Below, piece by piece: positions 8,057-16,565 of a DNA stretch of 33,247 nt (position 1 is its first letter; each line of letters opens with the position of its first letter). Under the pieces are notes generated by a model. It did not search any database. It was not told where the DNA came from and saw only the letters and a list, made by a program, of their open reading frames with translations. The DNA is taken from positions 1 through 33,247 of the forward strand of contig JABMNR010000098.1 in assembly GCA_013203465.1 (NCBI GenBank), in the 5' to 3' direction. A program made the translations under genes and the position numbers. The DNA is from Alphaproteobacteria bacterium (lineage in GTDB: Bacteria > Pseudomonadota > Alphaproteobacteria > Thalassobaculales > Thalassobaculaceae).

Positions 8057-9004
8057 ATGCCACCGGTCGCTCAACTGCGCGTCGCTTTCGACAAGGTGCC
8101 GCCCAACGTCCAAGGAATGTTCTGGATCGTGCTGTCCGGGCTGATCTTCTCCAGCTTCATGGCGCTGGTCCGCCATGTCGGCTCGACCATGGACCCGGTG
8201 CAACTGTCGTTCCTGCGCTACGCCTTTGGGCTGGTATTCCTGGCGCCGTTCTTCCTGCGCCTGCGCATGGCCGAGGTGCGGGAGGTGCACTGGAAACTGC
8301 ATCTGTTGCGCGGCGTGTTCCACGGCACCGGCGTGATGCTGTGGTTCTACGCCATGAGCCGGATTCCGATCGCCGAGGTGACGGCCATCGGCTTCACCAA
8401 CCCGTTCTTCGCCACCATCGGGGCGGTGATTTTCCTAGGCGAGGCGATCCGGATACCCCGCATCACCGCCGTGGTGATCGGGCTCGGCGGCGCGATGCTG
8501 ATCATCCGGCCGGGGATCGAGGTGGTGGACGCCGGCGTCATTGCCATGCTGATCGCGGCGCCGATCTTCGCCGGCTCCGATCTGGTGGCCAAGGCCTTGT
8601 TGACCCGACGCGAGAGCGGCCCGGCGGTGGTCGCCTATCTCTCGATCATTGTCACGCTTGTGACCCTGGTGCCGGCGCTCCTGGTTTGGACTTGGCCGAC
8701 AGCGGAGGAATGGCTGATGTGCGTGGTGATCGCCGGTCTTGCCACCATCGGCCATCTGGCGATGACCCAGGGCTTCAAGGTCGGCGAGATCTCGGCGATC
8801 GCGCCGGCCCGCTATATCCAACTTCTATGGTCGGTGCTGATCGGCTACGCCCTGTTCGCCGAGGCGCCGGGGATGTGGACCTATATCGGCTCCATCGTGG
8901 TGGTCGCCAGCGCGCTGTACATCGCCCGGCGCGAGGCCCTGGCGCGCGAACGCGGCCGCAAGACCGTTCAGCCGGCCCAGTCGAACTCGGCGAACACCGG
9001 ATAG
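8057..9004 (+). CDS. DMT superfamily transporter (EamA type)
   Basis: The product is a 315-aa inner-membrane protein with about ten hydrophobic segments in two EamA repeats. The segments SFLRYAFGLVFLAPFF and IPIAEVTAIGFTNPFF are typical of the first repeat. The second ends in ISAIAPARYIQLLWSVLIGY, followed by a last helix and a basic tail. Such proteins usually export metabolites or drugs; the substrate is unknown. No good ribosome-binding site precedes the ATG. The last 37 bases overlap the convergent hydrolase gene. Confidence 0.87.
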   Translation: MPPVAQLRVAFDKVPPNVQGMFWIVLSGLIFSSFMALVRHVGSTMDPVQLSFLRYAFGLVFLAPFFLRLRMAEVREVHWKLHLLRGVFHGTGVMLWFYAMSRIPIAEVTAIGFTNPFFATIGAVIFLGEAIRIPRITAVVIGLGGAMLIIRPGIEVVDAGVIAMLIAAPIFAGSDLVAKALLTRRESGPAVVAYLSIIVTLVTLVPALLVWTWPTAEEWLMCVVIAGLATIGHLAMTQGFKVGEISAIAPARYIQLLWSVLIGYALFAEAPGMWTYIGSIVVVASALYIARREALARERGRKTVQPAQSNSANTG

Positions 9005-9840
9005 TGGTCCGAGGCGATCACGCCGTCGGCGATCCAGCTCTTGGTCACCGCCGCCGCCAAATCGGGCGTGGCCAGCAGATGATCGATCTTGAAAGCCGTG
9101 TCCTTGATGTGAAAGGTCGACGGCGTGAACGGGTCGTGACCGGCGGCGGCGTAGGTATCGACCAACTGGTCGGCGCGGCGCAGACGGCCGCGCTTCTCCA
9201 CCCACTCGCCGCACAGCCGGGCATATTCCTCCGACGCCGGGGTACAGTTGAAATCGCCACCCAACAGCAACGGCGCCGGCAGCGGCGTAGGCACGCAATC
9301 CTGCGCCCAAGGCTCTGGAGCGGTGCCGTCGAACGGCCGGGCGTCATAGACACCGCGACGAATGAAATCCGCCAGCACATCAACCTGCGGCAGACGTTGG
9401 CCGGTCGAGATGTGCGACAGATGCACACTGTACGCACGCAACCCACCGACCGGGGTGTCGATCACCGCCTCGACCACGCAGCGCTGCACATCCATGGTGT
9501 CCGGCAGCGCGTATTTCGGCAGCGTCTGGGTGCGCGACGACAGGATCGGCCAGCGGCTCGCCACCATGTTGCCGAAGGTCTTGCGCCGGTTGACGACACG
9601 TCCGTCCTCCATCGTGCTGGCATCCATGTCGAAGGTCGAGCCGAACACGACGTAACGGTTCAACCGCTCGGCCAAGGCTGCCACCTGATCCTTGCCGTCG
9701 TTGCGTTGCCAGTGCTGACACACCTCCTGAAACAGGATGATGTCGGCCTCGGCCACCCCGTCGGCGATCCGGTTGATGTCGAACCGGCCGTCCTGGCCGA
9801 GCCCGTATTGGATGTTGTAGCTGGCGACGACGAGACGCAT
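8968..9840 (-). CDS. Endonuclease/exonuclease/phosphatase family hydrolase
   Basis: The product is a 290-aa protein of the DNase I-like fold. All core motifs are present: SYNIQYG (N9), DIILFQEV (catalytic E39), GNMVASRWPI (90-99), YSVHLSH (H140), GDFNCTP (D196, N198) and SDHYPV (D278, H279). The family hydrolyses phosphodiester or phosphomonoester bonds in DNA, phospholipids or inositol phosphates with Mg2+. There is no signal peptide, so it is probably cytoplasmic. GGAG lies 8 bases before the ATG. Its 3' end overlaps the DMT transporter gene tail-to-tail. Confidence 0.88.
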   Translation of the reverse strand: MRLVVASYNIQYGLGQDGRFDINRIADGVAEADIILFQEVCQHWQRNDGKDQVAALAERLNRYVVFGSTFDMDASTMEDGRVVNRRKTFGNMVASRWPILSSRTQTLPKYALPDTMDVQRCVVEAVIDTPVGGLRAYSVHLSHISTGQRLPQVDVLADFIRRGVYDARPFDGTAPEPWAQDCVPTPLPAPLLLGGDFNCTPASEEYARLCGEWVEKRGRLRRADQLVDTYAAAGHDPFTPSTFHIKDTAFKIDHLLATPDLAAAVTKSWIADGVIASDHYPVFAEFDWAG

Positions 9841-9918
9841 GACAGGCTCCGCATGATGTGGGCATCACTATGCCCGAACCCGATGACGATGGGATGACGT
9901 TTGGGGCGAGGATAGTGC

Positions 9919-10971
9919 CTAGCGCGGCGACGGCACCGTGACTCCTAGTTTCCCGGCCCAATCGGCCAACGCCTCGGCGATCCCTGGATATAGCGCCACC
10001 CCATCGGCCAAGGCCGCGCGTTTCCGCGCCAACGCGCCGTCACCGGGCAGGCGGACCTTGTCGACACCCGGACGCGGCGGGTTGCCGCGACAGGCCTCGG
10101 CCAGATGATCGGTCTGACGGGTGAAACCCGCCATCCCGGCGAAAGCGGTCGGGTCCTGGACCTGCACCCAGACCCCGGCACCCCAGCCTTCCGGCGGGTC
10201 GGCCCGGCCATGGCCGGGAAAGCCCTGGGTCAACGCCTCGACGATCAACGCCAGGCCATACCCTTTGTGTCCATGATCGAGCCCGCCGACCGGCAGGATG
10301 GTGCCCGGCGGATCGGTGAACAGCACCGCCGGATCGTTCGACGAGTTGCCGCCGGCGTCGAGCAGCCACGTGTGCTCAAGTTTCCGGCCTTCGTTGTACA
10401 GCCGGCCGGTCAGGCCGTTGGTGGTGATCGAGGCCGAAATATCGACCATAATCGGGTCGCCACCGGTTGGAATGCCGACCGCGATCGGGTCCGGCGTATA
10501 GGTCGCCCGGGTGCCGCCGAACGGCGCGACACTGGCGACCGACGGGTCCGAGCAGGCCAACGTGATCATCATGCCGTGCCGGGTCGCCCGCTCCAGGAAC
10601 GCCGCCAGACACGCGATGTGGTGCGCCCGCCGGATCGCCACCGTGCAGGTGCCGTACATCCGCGCCCGCTCGACCGCCAGATCGATCGCACTCGCCGTCA
10701 GCCACACCCCCGACAGCCGCTTGCCGTCCCAGGTCACCACCGGTCCGCGATCGGAAAGCACCGCCGGCTGTCCCACGGCCGTCATCGAGCCGTCCGCCAA
10801 CGCGCCCAGATAGGCCGGCACCAGCTGCAAGCCGTGGGTGGTGTGGCCCATCAGATCGGCCTCGACCATCAACGGGCCGACCATCTCGGCTTTCTCCACC
10901 GCCAACCCGGCGGCGGTGAACAGCGCCGTGGCATAGACGGTCAAATCCTCGGCGGCGTAGCGTTTGGTCAT
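9919..10971 (-). CDS. Ldh2 family malate/lactate/ureidoglycolate dehydrogenase-like oxidoreductase
   Basis: The product is a 350-aa NAD(P)-dependent oxidoreductase of the Ldh_2 family, which oxidises 2-hydroxy acids such as malate, lactate or ureidoglycolate. Family features are EADLMGHTTHGLQLVPAY near the N-terminus, the histidine pair in IRRAHHIACLAAF, DPIAVGIPTGGDPIMVDIS and GGLDHGHKGYGLALIVEAL. A GTG at 10980 is in frame, but GGGGAG sits 8 bases before the ATG at 10971, so I prefer 10971. The substrate cannot be told. The neighbouring genes do not form a clear pathway with it. Confidence 0.88.
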   Translation of the reverse strand: MTKRYAAEDLTVYATALFTAAGLAVEKAEMVGPLMVEADLMGHTTHGLQLVPAYLGALADGSMTAVGQPAVLSDRGPVVTWDGKRLSGVWLTASAIDLAVERARMYGTCTVAIRRAHHIACLAAFLERATRHGMMITLACSDPSVASVAPFGGTRATYTPDPIAVGIPTGGDPIMVDISASITTNGLTGRLYNEGRKLEHTWLLDAGGNSSNDPAVLFTDPPGTILPVGGLDHGHKGYGLALIVEALTQGFPGHGRADPPEGWGAGVWVQVQDPTAFAGMAGFTRQTDHLAEACRGNPPRPGVDKVRLPGDGALARKRAALADGVALYPGIAEALADWAGKLGVTVPSPR

Positions 10972-11052
10972 CAATGACACTCCCCATTCAGCGAACTGCT
11001 AGGACCTTAAACAACCCAACAACAGGGCACTAGACCTCGGTCGAGCAACCGA

Positions 11053-12078
11053 TCAGGAGACCACGAAACCGTAACCGTAACCGGCCATCAGCGATCCCAA
11101 CACCGCAATCGTGAGGTACAGCAAGAACGGCTTGAATTGGATGACCGGGAAGATCGCAATCGCTCCCCAGATGCTAACCACCCCGCCCGATACCAGGAAC
11201 GCCATTGCCGCGCCCTGGGACATACCAAGGTCAATCATTCCTCGGACGAGCGGGAGCGCGGCGTAGCCGTCGAGATAAATCGGCGACCCAACGAATACCG
11301 CCAACGGAATCGCCCACGGCGTGTCACCGCCGACATATGCGGCCATCGCGTTTGGCGGCAGTAAATCCTTCAGCGCGTATTCGGCGACGAAGGCAAAACT
11401 TAGACAGATCAGAACGAGACGCCCGGTTGAGACGATCTCGACAACGAACCGGCGGCGCCGGCTTGGATCACGCCAGAAAGCCGCCCGAAATCCCGCGGCC
11501 GCGCAACTTCCGGTATTTTGATCGCCGGGAAGGGCGGCGCGTCGTCGTAACGGCTCCATCACCCAGCGCCTCGTGGCCAACCGATGGGTTATCGCGCCAC
11601 CGAAAACGCCCATCGCAAAAGCCACGATGGTCTTGCCCAGTGCCATTGGCAGCCCGAGCATTGCCACCGTCGCGGCGAGCATGGCCGGATCGGTGATCGG
11701 CGAGGACAGCCAGAACGCCATCACCGGCGCCAACGGCACCCCTGCCACCAGCAAACCACTCATCAGCGGAAGCACCGTGATCCCGCACACCGGTGTTACC
11801 GCACCAATCGCCGATGCGATCAGGATTGCCTGAAATGCTCGGCCTTGGAACGCATCGGCAGCGACCGAACCCGCACCCGTCGCCACCACCCACGCGGCGA
11901 CCAATAGACCAACCGCCACGACCGGCGCCACGGAGATCAGGTTGCCGATCACGAATTGGCCGGCTCCCATCACGAACTCCACCGGCAGAACGGCCAGCGA
12001 GATAAACGAGAGAACAACCGCGATCACACGGAACGAAACACGATGAGCGCGGGTGATGAAGGTCTTGATCAGTTGCAT
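11053..12078 (-). CDS. DUF318/ArsP-like permease (UPF0718 family)
   Basis: The product is a 341-aa inner-membrane protein with about eight hydrophobic segments. It resembles the COG0701 permease family, whose studied members include the organoarsenical exporter ArsP. The family shows a duplicated pattern. Here the halves read GAVTPVCGITVLPLMSGLL followed by PLAPVMAFWLSSPITDP, and YLDGYAALPLVRGMIDLGMS followed by GAAMAFLVSGG. The PVCGIT segment has one cysteine where ArsP proteins have PxCxC, so the cargo may differ. The frame is open from a TTG at 12105. I chose the ATG at 12078, though no strong ribosome-binding site is seen. It diverges from a LysR gene that is its likely regulator. Confidence 0.78.
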   Translation of the reverse strand: MQLIKTFITRAHRVSFRVIAVVLSFISLAVLPVEFVMGAGQFVIGNLISVAPVVAVGLLVAAWVVATGAGSVAADAFQGRAFQAILIASAIGAVTPVCGITVLPLMSGLLVAGVPLAPVMAFWLSSPITDPAMLAATVAMLGLPMALGKTIVAFAMGVFGGAITHRLATRRWVMEPLRRRAALPGDQNTGSCAAAGFRAAFWRDPSRRRRFVVEIVSTGRLVLICLSFAFVAEYALKDLLPPNAMAAYVGGDTPWAIPLAVFVGSPIYLDGYAALPLVRGMIDLGMSQGAAMAFLVSGGVVSIWGAIAIFPVIQFKPFLLYLTIAVLGSLMAGYGYGFVVS

Positions 12079-12117
12079 GCCGATACACTGGCATGTCACT
12101 ATCAAGCTGAAAAATTA

Positions 12118-12130
12118 ATAGTTCTTCTAT
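12118..12130. promoter_or_regulatory. Candidate LysR operator between permease and regulator
   Basis: ATAG-N5-CTAT (12118-12130) is an interrupted palindrome with the T-N11-A layout of LysR-type sites. It lies in the 57-base gap between two divergent starts. Another CTATC occurs at 12099-12103. The gap is AT-rich, as expected for a promoter. The site is found by pattern and position only. Confidence 0.4.
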
Positions 12131-12135
12131 CATCC

Positions 12136-13026
12136 ATGAATTCTACAAATGCCTCAACGCTGACCGATCCACTTGATAGCGAGCTGCTGCGAACGTTCCT
12201 CGCCATCGCTGACGCGGGCAGTTTCACGCGGGGAGCGGAGCGGGTGTCACGCACGCAATCGGCGGTTAGCCTCCAGATCAAACGTTTGGAGCAACAGCTC
12301 GGTCAGCCGGTGTTCGACCGGCATCCGCGCGGCGTGACTCTCACCGTAGCAGGCGAACGGCTGAAGGACGCCGCGGCACGTGTCGTCTCACTGCTCGATT
12401 CCACCCTGCGGGAGCTTACCTCGAAGCATCTGGTCGGCGTGATCCGAATCGGAGTACCGGACGAATATGGTGCAACCATCCTGCCCGGCACGATCGCTCG
12501 GTTCGCGGAAGCTCATCCCCATGTGGAGGTTTCGGTTCGCTGCGGCTTCAGTACCGATTTTCCAAGGGCGATCGAATGCGGTGAACTGGATCTCGCCGTC
12601 CACGCGACCGAGACGCCGCGACATGGTGCTCAAATCCTGGTGCACGAACGAACCTTCTGGATGTGCTCGCGTCGGCATGCCCCCTACAAACGCGACCCTG
12701 TTCCCGTCGCGCTCTTCGATCGGGCCTGCTGGTGGCGAGATCGTGCCATCGAAACTTTGGAGGCCGCAGGTCGCGGCTATCAAGTGGTTTATACGAGCGA
12801 AAGCGTCGCCGGGGTGAAGGCGGCGATCCAGTCGGGCGCTGCGGTCGGCGTGCTCGCGGAGCGATCGCTCGATGATGATCTTCGCCGATTGACCGTCAAG
12901 GAGGGCTTCCCATCCTTACCGAATTCGGCACTCGAACTGTGCAAGACAACCCGCAAGGCCAATGTTGTTATCGACGCCATGGAGGCCGCGATTGTTCACG
13001 CATTCAGGTTCTCCGGTGCTCTCTAG
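12136..13026 (+). CDS. LysR family transcriptional regulator
   Basis: The product is a 296-aa LysR-type regulator. The N-terminal winged helix-turn-helix covers about residues 12-75: LRTFLAIADAGSFTRGAE, then QSAVSLQIKRLEQQLGQPVF. The co-inducer-binding domain follows from about residue 95 (IRIGVPDEYGATILPG). The frame is open from 11956, but the LysR fold begins at the ATG at 12136. It diverges from the DUF318/ArsP-like permease gene with a palindrome between them, so that permease is the most likely target. The effector is unknown. Confidence 0.9.
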   Translation: MNSTNASTLTDPLDSELLRTFLAIADAGSFTRGAERVSRTQSAVSLQIKRLEQQLGQPVFDRHPRGVTLTVAGERLKDAAARVVSLLDSTLRELTSKHLVGVIRIGVPDEYGATILPGTIARFAEAHPHVEVSVRCGFSTDFPRAIECGELDLAVHATETPRHGAQILVHERTFWMCSRRHAPYKRDPVPVALFDRACWWRDRAIETLEAAGRGYQVVYTSESVAGVKAAIQSGAAVGVLAERSLDDDLRRLTVKEGFPSLPNSALELCKTTRKANVVIDAMEAAIVHAFRFSGAL

Positions 13027-13059
13027 TGACACACCACCGCTGCAGGTAACGTTGCCCTT

Positions 13060-13989
13060 ATGAAGTCGCTTCGCCAACTCCTGCCGTCGGCCAACGCGCT
13101 CGTGGTGTTCGAGAGCGCGGCACGTCTGGCTAGTTTCACTCGGGCGGCGGAAGAGCTGGGCATCAGCCAGCCGGCGGTCAGCCGGCATGTGGCCAATCTG
13201 GAGGATTTCGTCGGCCGTCCGTTGTTCGAGCGGCGGCACAACCGGCTGGCACTGACCGATGTCGGCGCCGGCCTGCGCGACGCGGTGTCGCTTGGCCTGG
13301 GGCATGTCGCGGCGGCCCTGGAGGCCGCGCGCGACGTACCCAGCCCGCAAGAGCTGCGGATCGCCTGCAATTTCGGCTTCGCCTATACATGGCTGATGCC
13401 TCGGTTCTCCCGGTTGCGCGAGGTGCTGGCGGACAGGAGTCCACGGCTGATCACCTCGGACGTGGCACTCGATTACGACTCCGGCGATATCGATGTCTCG
13501 ATCCGGTTCGGCAACGGCCAATGGCCCGGCCGCCGGGCCCGGCAAATTATCAGCGAGGCCGTGGTGCCGGTGGCGACACCCGACGTCGCCGCCCGGTATG
13601 GCCTGGACGCCGCCACACCCGCGTCCGATCTGCCGCCCCTTCCCTTGCTGCATTTCGACCGCGGGATCGCCGGCTGGCTAACCTGGCCGTTGTGGTTCGA
13701 GGCTCAAGGTATCAGCCATGCGCCGAAAGAGACGCCGTACTATTTCGGCAACTACGCCTTCCTGTTGCAAGCGGCGTTGGAAGGCCGGGGGATCGCGCTT
13801 GGTTGGCGTTCTCTGATCGACCCGTATCTCGACGGCGGCTCGCTGGTCGTCGTCGGCCCGCAGGTCGAACGACCCGGACACGGCTATTGGCTGGTATGGA
13901 ATCCCGATTACCTACCGGCCTCGGTCGCCGAGCGCATGTCCGTGTGGTTCGATACCGAGCTGTCGAGCGACGCCCGTGTCACCCGGTAG
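13060..13989 (+). CDS. LysR family transcriptional regulator (GcvA-like)
   Basis: The product is a 309-aa LysR-type regulator. The start MKSLRQLLPSANALVVFESA resembles the GcvA/AmpR subgroup. The helix-turn-helix is near residues 20-65 (SFTRAAEELGISQPAVSRHV, then LFERRHNRLALTD). The effector domain includes DIDVSIRFGNGQWPG, a common GcvA-type segment. It follows the other LysR gene by 33 bases. Its last 82 bases overlap the convergent oxygenase gene, which makes that gene a possible target. This is inferred from position only. Confidence 0.9.
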   Translation: MKSLRQLLPSANALVVFESAARLASFTRAAEELGISQPAVSRHVANLEDFVGRPLFERRHNRLALTDVGAGLRDAVSLGLGHVAAALEAARDVPSPQELRIACNFGFAYTWLMPRFSRLREVLADRSPRLITSDVALDYDSGDIDVSIRFGNGQWPGRRARQIISEAVVPVATPDVAARYGLDAATPASDLPPLPLLHFDRGIAGWLTWPLWFEAQGISHAPKETPYYFGNYAFLLQAALEGRGIALGWRSLIDPYLDGGSLVVVGPQVERPGHGYWLVWNPDYLPASVAERMSVWFDTELSSDARVTR

Positions 13990-15065
13990 AGGCTTTCCGG
14001 CCCGTCATGCTCGATATAGCAGCCTTGCAGGTGACGGGCCCCGTTGGCGTGGAAGGCGGTTCGGCCGTGTAACAGGCGGTGATTGTCGAACATCACCGTG
14101 TCTCCCGGCTCCAGGCGGAACCGGACCTCGAACCGCGGGTCACCCAGCAGCGCGCCGAATGCCGCCCGGGCCCGATAAAACGCGTCCAGCCGTCCCGCCG
14201 TGGTCGGCACCACGTATTCGACTCGGGGGTTGAAGCGCACGCGGCACACCGCGCCTTCTTCATCGATCTCGATCATGCGGCCGACATCCTCCAGAACCGA
14301 GCCATCGCCGTCGTAACGGTAGCGGATGTCGGTCGTCGTCAGCGCCTGGAAGCCGTCGGGGTCGGCGTCGCGCATGGCGTTGGCCACCGCGAGGCCGTCA
14401 ACCAAGGTCGAGTCGCCGCCCCGCGCATCGTTGCGCACGCAGCTCAAGAATTGGATGCCCGGGATCGGCTTACGGTACGGGTTGTCGGTATGCGCGAACA
14501 GCGCCAACGGCGTGTAGGCCAGATCGACCGGGTTCTCCTCGACCCGCACCTCGAACAGCACGCCGAAATTGGTTTCCCGCACCGGCCCGAAACGCCGCGC
14601 CACCGTCAGAATAGTGCCCGGCTCGGTCCCCGTGCCGCGAATCAAGCCGGCGCCCAAGCCCAGGAACCCGTCGAGGAAGCGCACCAACCCCGGTCCAGTA
14701 TCGAGTTCGGCCGCCGTCGCGGTGGGAAGCGTTAAACCCTCGGCGGTCCAGGGTATCCGGGGCGGCAGTGCGTCCGGATCGCGTGACGGGTCGAGTTCGC
14801 GCTCCACAGCGGCAAGGTCGAAGCGCGCGGCGTGGCCGTCGGAAAACCGAACATCGACGTCGACCCCATCGGCCGGGCCAACCGAGAGCACCCTTAGGTC
14901 GGTGGGCAGGCGCCAAGGGTCGTACAGCCGCTGACGACACCCGGAGTCATAATCCTCCAGGTTCTGACTCCGTTCGCGCAGCCACATCGGGTGCAGCGCA
15001 ATCCCGACCCCATCGGAACGGTGGAAGATGACGCCACCGGCTCGCAACGACAACGCACCAGCCAT
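13908..15065 (-). CDS. Gamma-butyrobetaine hydroxylase-like 2-oxoglutarate dioxygenase (TauD/TfdA family)
   Basis: The product is a 385-aa Fe(II)/2-oxoglutarate oxygenase. An N-terminal DUF971-like domain (about 10-90, with ALHPMWLRERS) precedes the TauD domain. The iron ligands are H192 and D194 (AHTDNPYR) and distal H333 (LLHGRTAF). R344 is a likely 2-oxoglutarate contact. This layout is that of gamma-butyrobetaine hydroxylase and trimethyllysine hydroxylase, the carnitine-pathway enzymes. Only one cysteine (C43) is in the N-terminal domain, so the zinc site of human BBOX1 is not evident. The ATG at 15065 has GAGGAGGG just upstream and is preferred to the in-frame ATG at 15089. The substrate is unproven. 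Confidence 0.85.
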   Translation of the reverse strand: MAGALSLRAGGVIFHRSDGVGIALHPMWLRERSQNLEDYDSGCRQRLYDPWRLPTDLRVLSVGPADGVDVDVRFSDGHAARFDLAAVERELDPSRDPDALPPRIPWTAEGLTLPTATAAELDTGPGLVRFLDGFLGLGAGLIRGTGTEPGTILTVARRFGPVRETNFGVLFEVRVEENPVDLAYTPLALFAHTDNPYRKPIPGIQFLSCVRNDARGGDSTLVDGLAVANAMRDADPDGFQALTTTDIRYRYDGDGSVLEDVGRMIEIDEEGAVCRVRFNPRVEYVVPTTAGRLDAFYRARAAFGALLGDPRFEVRFRLEPGDTVMFDNHRLLHGRTAFHANGARHLQGCYIEHDGPESLYRVTRASLDSSVSNHTDMRSATEAGR

Positions 15066-15218
15066 CGGTCCCTCCTCATCTATCCGCATAAGGATGAGAG
15101 CGGATCGTCTTCCTGAAAACCGTCAATTTTTCGAGGCTACGGATCAGGTTTTGTTATGCGTGGACGCGCGCCGCCGACCGTGCTTCGCTCTCCCTCTTCA
15201 CTATTGGGAGTCCGGTTC

Positions 15219-16037
15219 ATGTTTCGCGCCAATCACTTGAAAGCCACCATCGAAGCGGGCGAGCCCGCGCTTGGGGTTTGGCTGCAACTCGGGGAGCCGT
15301 CGATCGCCGAAATCGCCAGTCTTGCCGGCTACGATTTCCTGATCCTCGACAACGAACACGGGCCCGCCTCGATCGAAACCACGATCCAGTGCATGCGCGC
15401 CGCCCAGGCCGGCCGCGCCACCGTCATGATCCGCGCAGCAGGCCAGGACCCGGACTACTTGAAGCGCATCCTTGACGCGGGAGCCGAGGCGCTGATGATC
15501 CCGATGGTGGAAACCGCCGAGCAGGCCAAGGCCGTGGTCGCCGCCTGCAAATACCCGCCGGAGGGCCGTCGCGGCTATTCGGCGCCGACAGTGCGGGCAT
15601 CCGGCTATGGCACCGACCCGGCGTACGCCGCCAAGGCCAACGACACCTTGTTCATCTGCATCCAGATCGAAAGCGCCAAGGCGATCGCCAACGCCGGCAA
15701 GATCGCGGCGGTGCCCGGCGTCGACATGGTGTTCATCGGCGTTGCCGATCTGGCCGGCGATCTCGGTCTGCTCGGTCAGTTGGGCCACGCCAAGGTCTCC
15801 GCCCAGATTGCCAAGGCCGAGATGGCGGTCAAGAAGGCCGGCAAGCCACTGGGCACCATCCCGCGACCGGGCCATACGCTTAACGATCTGGCCGCCGAGG
15901 GCTATCGCCTGGTTGCCGGTACCGCCGACGCCGCCGCCCTGCGGCTGACGTTCGAGGCCGACGTGAAGGCCTTCGCGCCAAGCAAGGTGAAGGGCGCGCG
16001 CAAGGACAAGAAACCCGGCAAGAAGAAAAAGAGTTAA
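15219..16037 (+). CDS. HpcH/HpaI family aldolase
   Basis: The product is a 272-aa metal-dependent class II pyruvate aldolase, cleaving 2-keto-4-hydroxy acids to pyruvate and an aldehyde. Key residues of the family are present: H47 in DNEHGP, R72 in VMIRAAGQDP, metal ligand E151 in IQIESAKAI and D177 in FIGVADLAGDLG. The frame is open from 15156, but the ATG at 15219 has GGGAG at 15206-15210. The last 18 residues are mostly Lys with Gly/Ala/Pro and lie beyond the usual end of the fold. The true substrate is not predictable here. Confidence 0.9.
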   Translation: MFRANHLKATIEAGEPALGVWLQLGEPSIAEIASLAGYDFLILDNEHGPASIETTIQCMRAAQAGRATVMIRAAGQDPDYLKRILDAGAEALMIPMVETAEQAKAVVAACKYPPEGRRGYSAPTVRASGYGTDPAYAAKANDTLFICIQIESAKAIANAGKIAAVPGVDMVFIGVADLAGDLGLLGQLGHAKVSAQIAKAEMAVKKAGKPLGTIPRPGHTLNDLAAEGYRLVAGTADAAALRLTFEADVKAFAPSKVKGARKDKKPGKKKKS

Positions 16038-16079
16038 GGAAATTTAACCAAAACCGCATGCAACACTGGAAGAACTGTC

Positions 16080-16108
16080 TTGACTAAATCGCCTAATAGA
16101 CGAATATT
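16080..16108 (+). promoter_or_regulatory. Sigma70-like promoter before the 141-aa gene
   Basis: TTGACT (16080-16085) is followed after 17 bases by AATATT (16103-16108), inside an AT-rich gap between the aldolase and the next gene. The -35 is good and the -10 moderate (4 of 6 consensus bases). It would drive the unknown gene that starts at 16140. Confidence 0.45.
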
Positions 16109-16139
16109 AAAGCCTCGAATTTAGCCATTAGGAAACGCC

Positions 16140-16565
16140 ATGGGATCCGCTGCCGAAAATAGGATCGCGCAACTTTGCACCAACCCGCGGTTGGCGCTGG
16201 ATTCCACGCCGTACATTCATTTGCCGGGCGAACTCCAGTTGACGATGCTCGAATGGATGCAGCAGGAAGCCAGCGGCTTTCCCAACGTCATGAGCAATGC
16301 CGTGTTGATCGGCCGCCGGCCGTTCATCTTCGCCACCGATGGGCTGAAGCTGACGAACGAGAAATACCTGCACGACCAGTTCGAGGAGCCGGCGGTCGCC
16401 ATCGCCATGGCGAAGGAGCTGATGGAATTGGTCGGTGTGGTCGATCAACCCTTGGCCATGCGCTTTCAGGTGCGCCGCGCCACGGAGGTGCGCGCGCATT
16501 TCGTGATTCTGCCGGTGATGGTTTGTGGGCGGGAGTTTCAAATTCTCCGAGTTGCCGGATGGTGA
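16140..16565 (+). CDS. Hypothetical protein, 141 aa
   Basis: I do not recognise the family. The protein is soluble, with no signal peptide or membrane segment. Its GC content and codon use match the surrounding chromosome, and the ATG is preceded by TAGGAAA and a promoter-like sequence. A central stretch reads SNAVLIGRRPFIFATDGLKL, and the C-terminal half alternates hydrophobic and basic residues (MRFQVRRATEVRAHFVILPV). It ends just before a GC-rich remnant and then an AT-rich island, so the original 3' end could have been changed. Confidence 0.6.
   Translation: MGSAAENRIAQLCTNPRLALDSTPYIHLPGELQLTMLEWMQQEASGFPNVMSNAVLIGRRPFIFATDGLKLTNEKYLHDQFEEPAVAIAMAKELMELVGVVDQPLAMRFQVRRATEVRAHFVILPVMVCGREFQILRVAGW

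Noticed and set aside
8968-9004. 37-base overlap of the DMT transporter and hydrolase genes as a regulatory device
   Set aside because: Short convergent overlaps are common in compact genomes, and both C-termini look ordinary.
16033-16048. GTTAA...TTAAC inverted repeat after the aldolase gene as a terminator
   Set aside because: The stem is only 5 A/T-rich base pairs, too weak, and no T-run follows.
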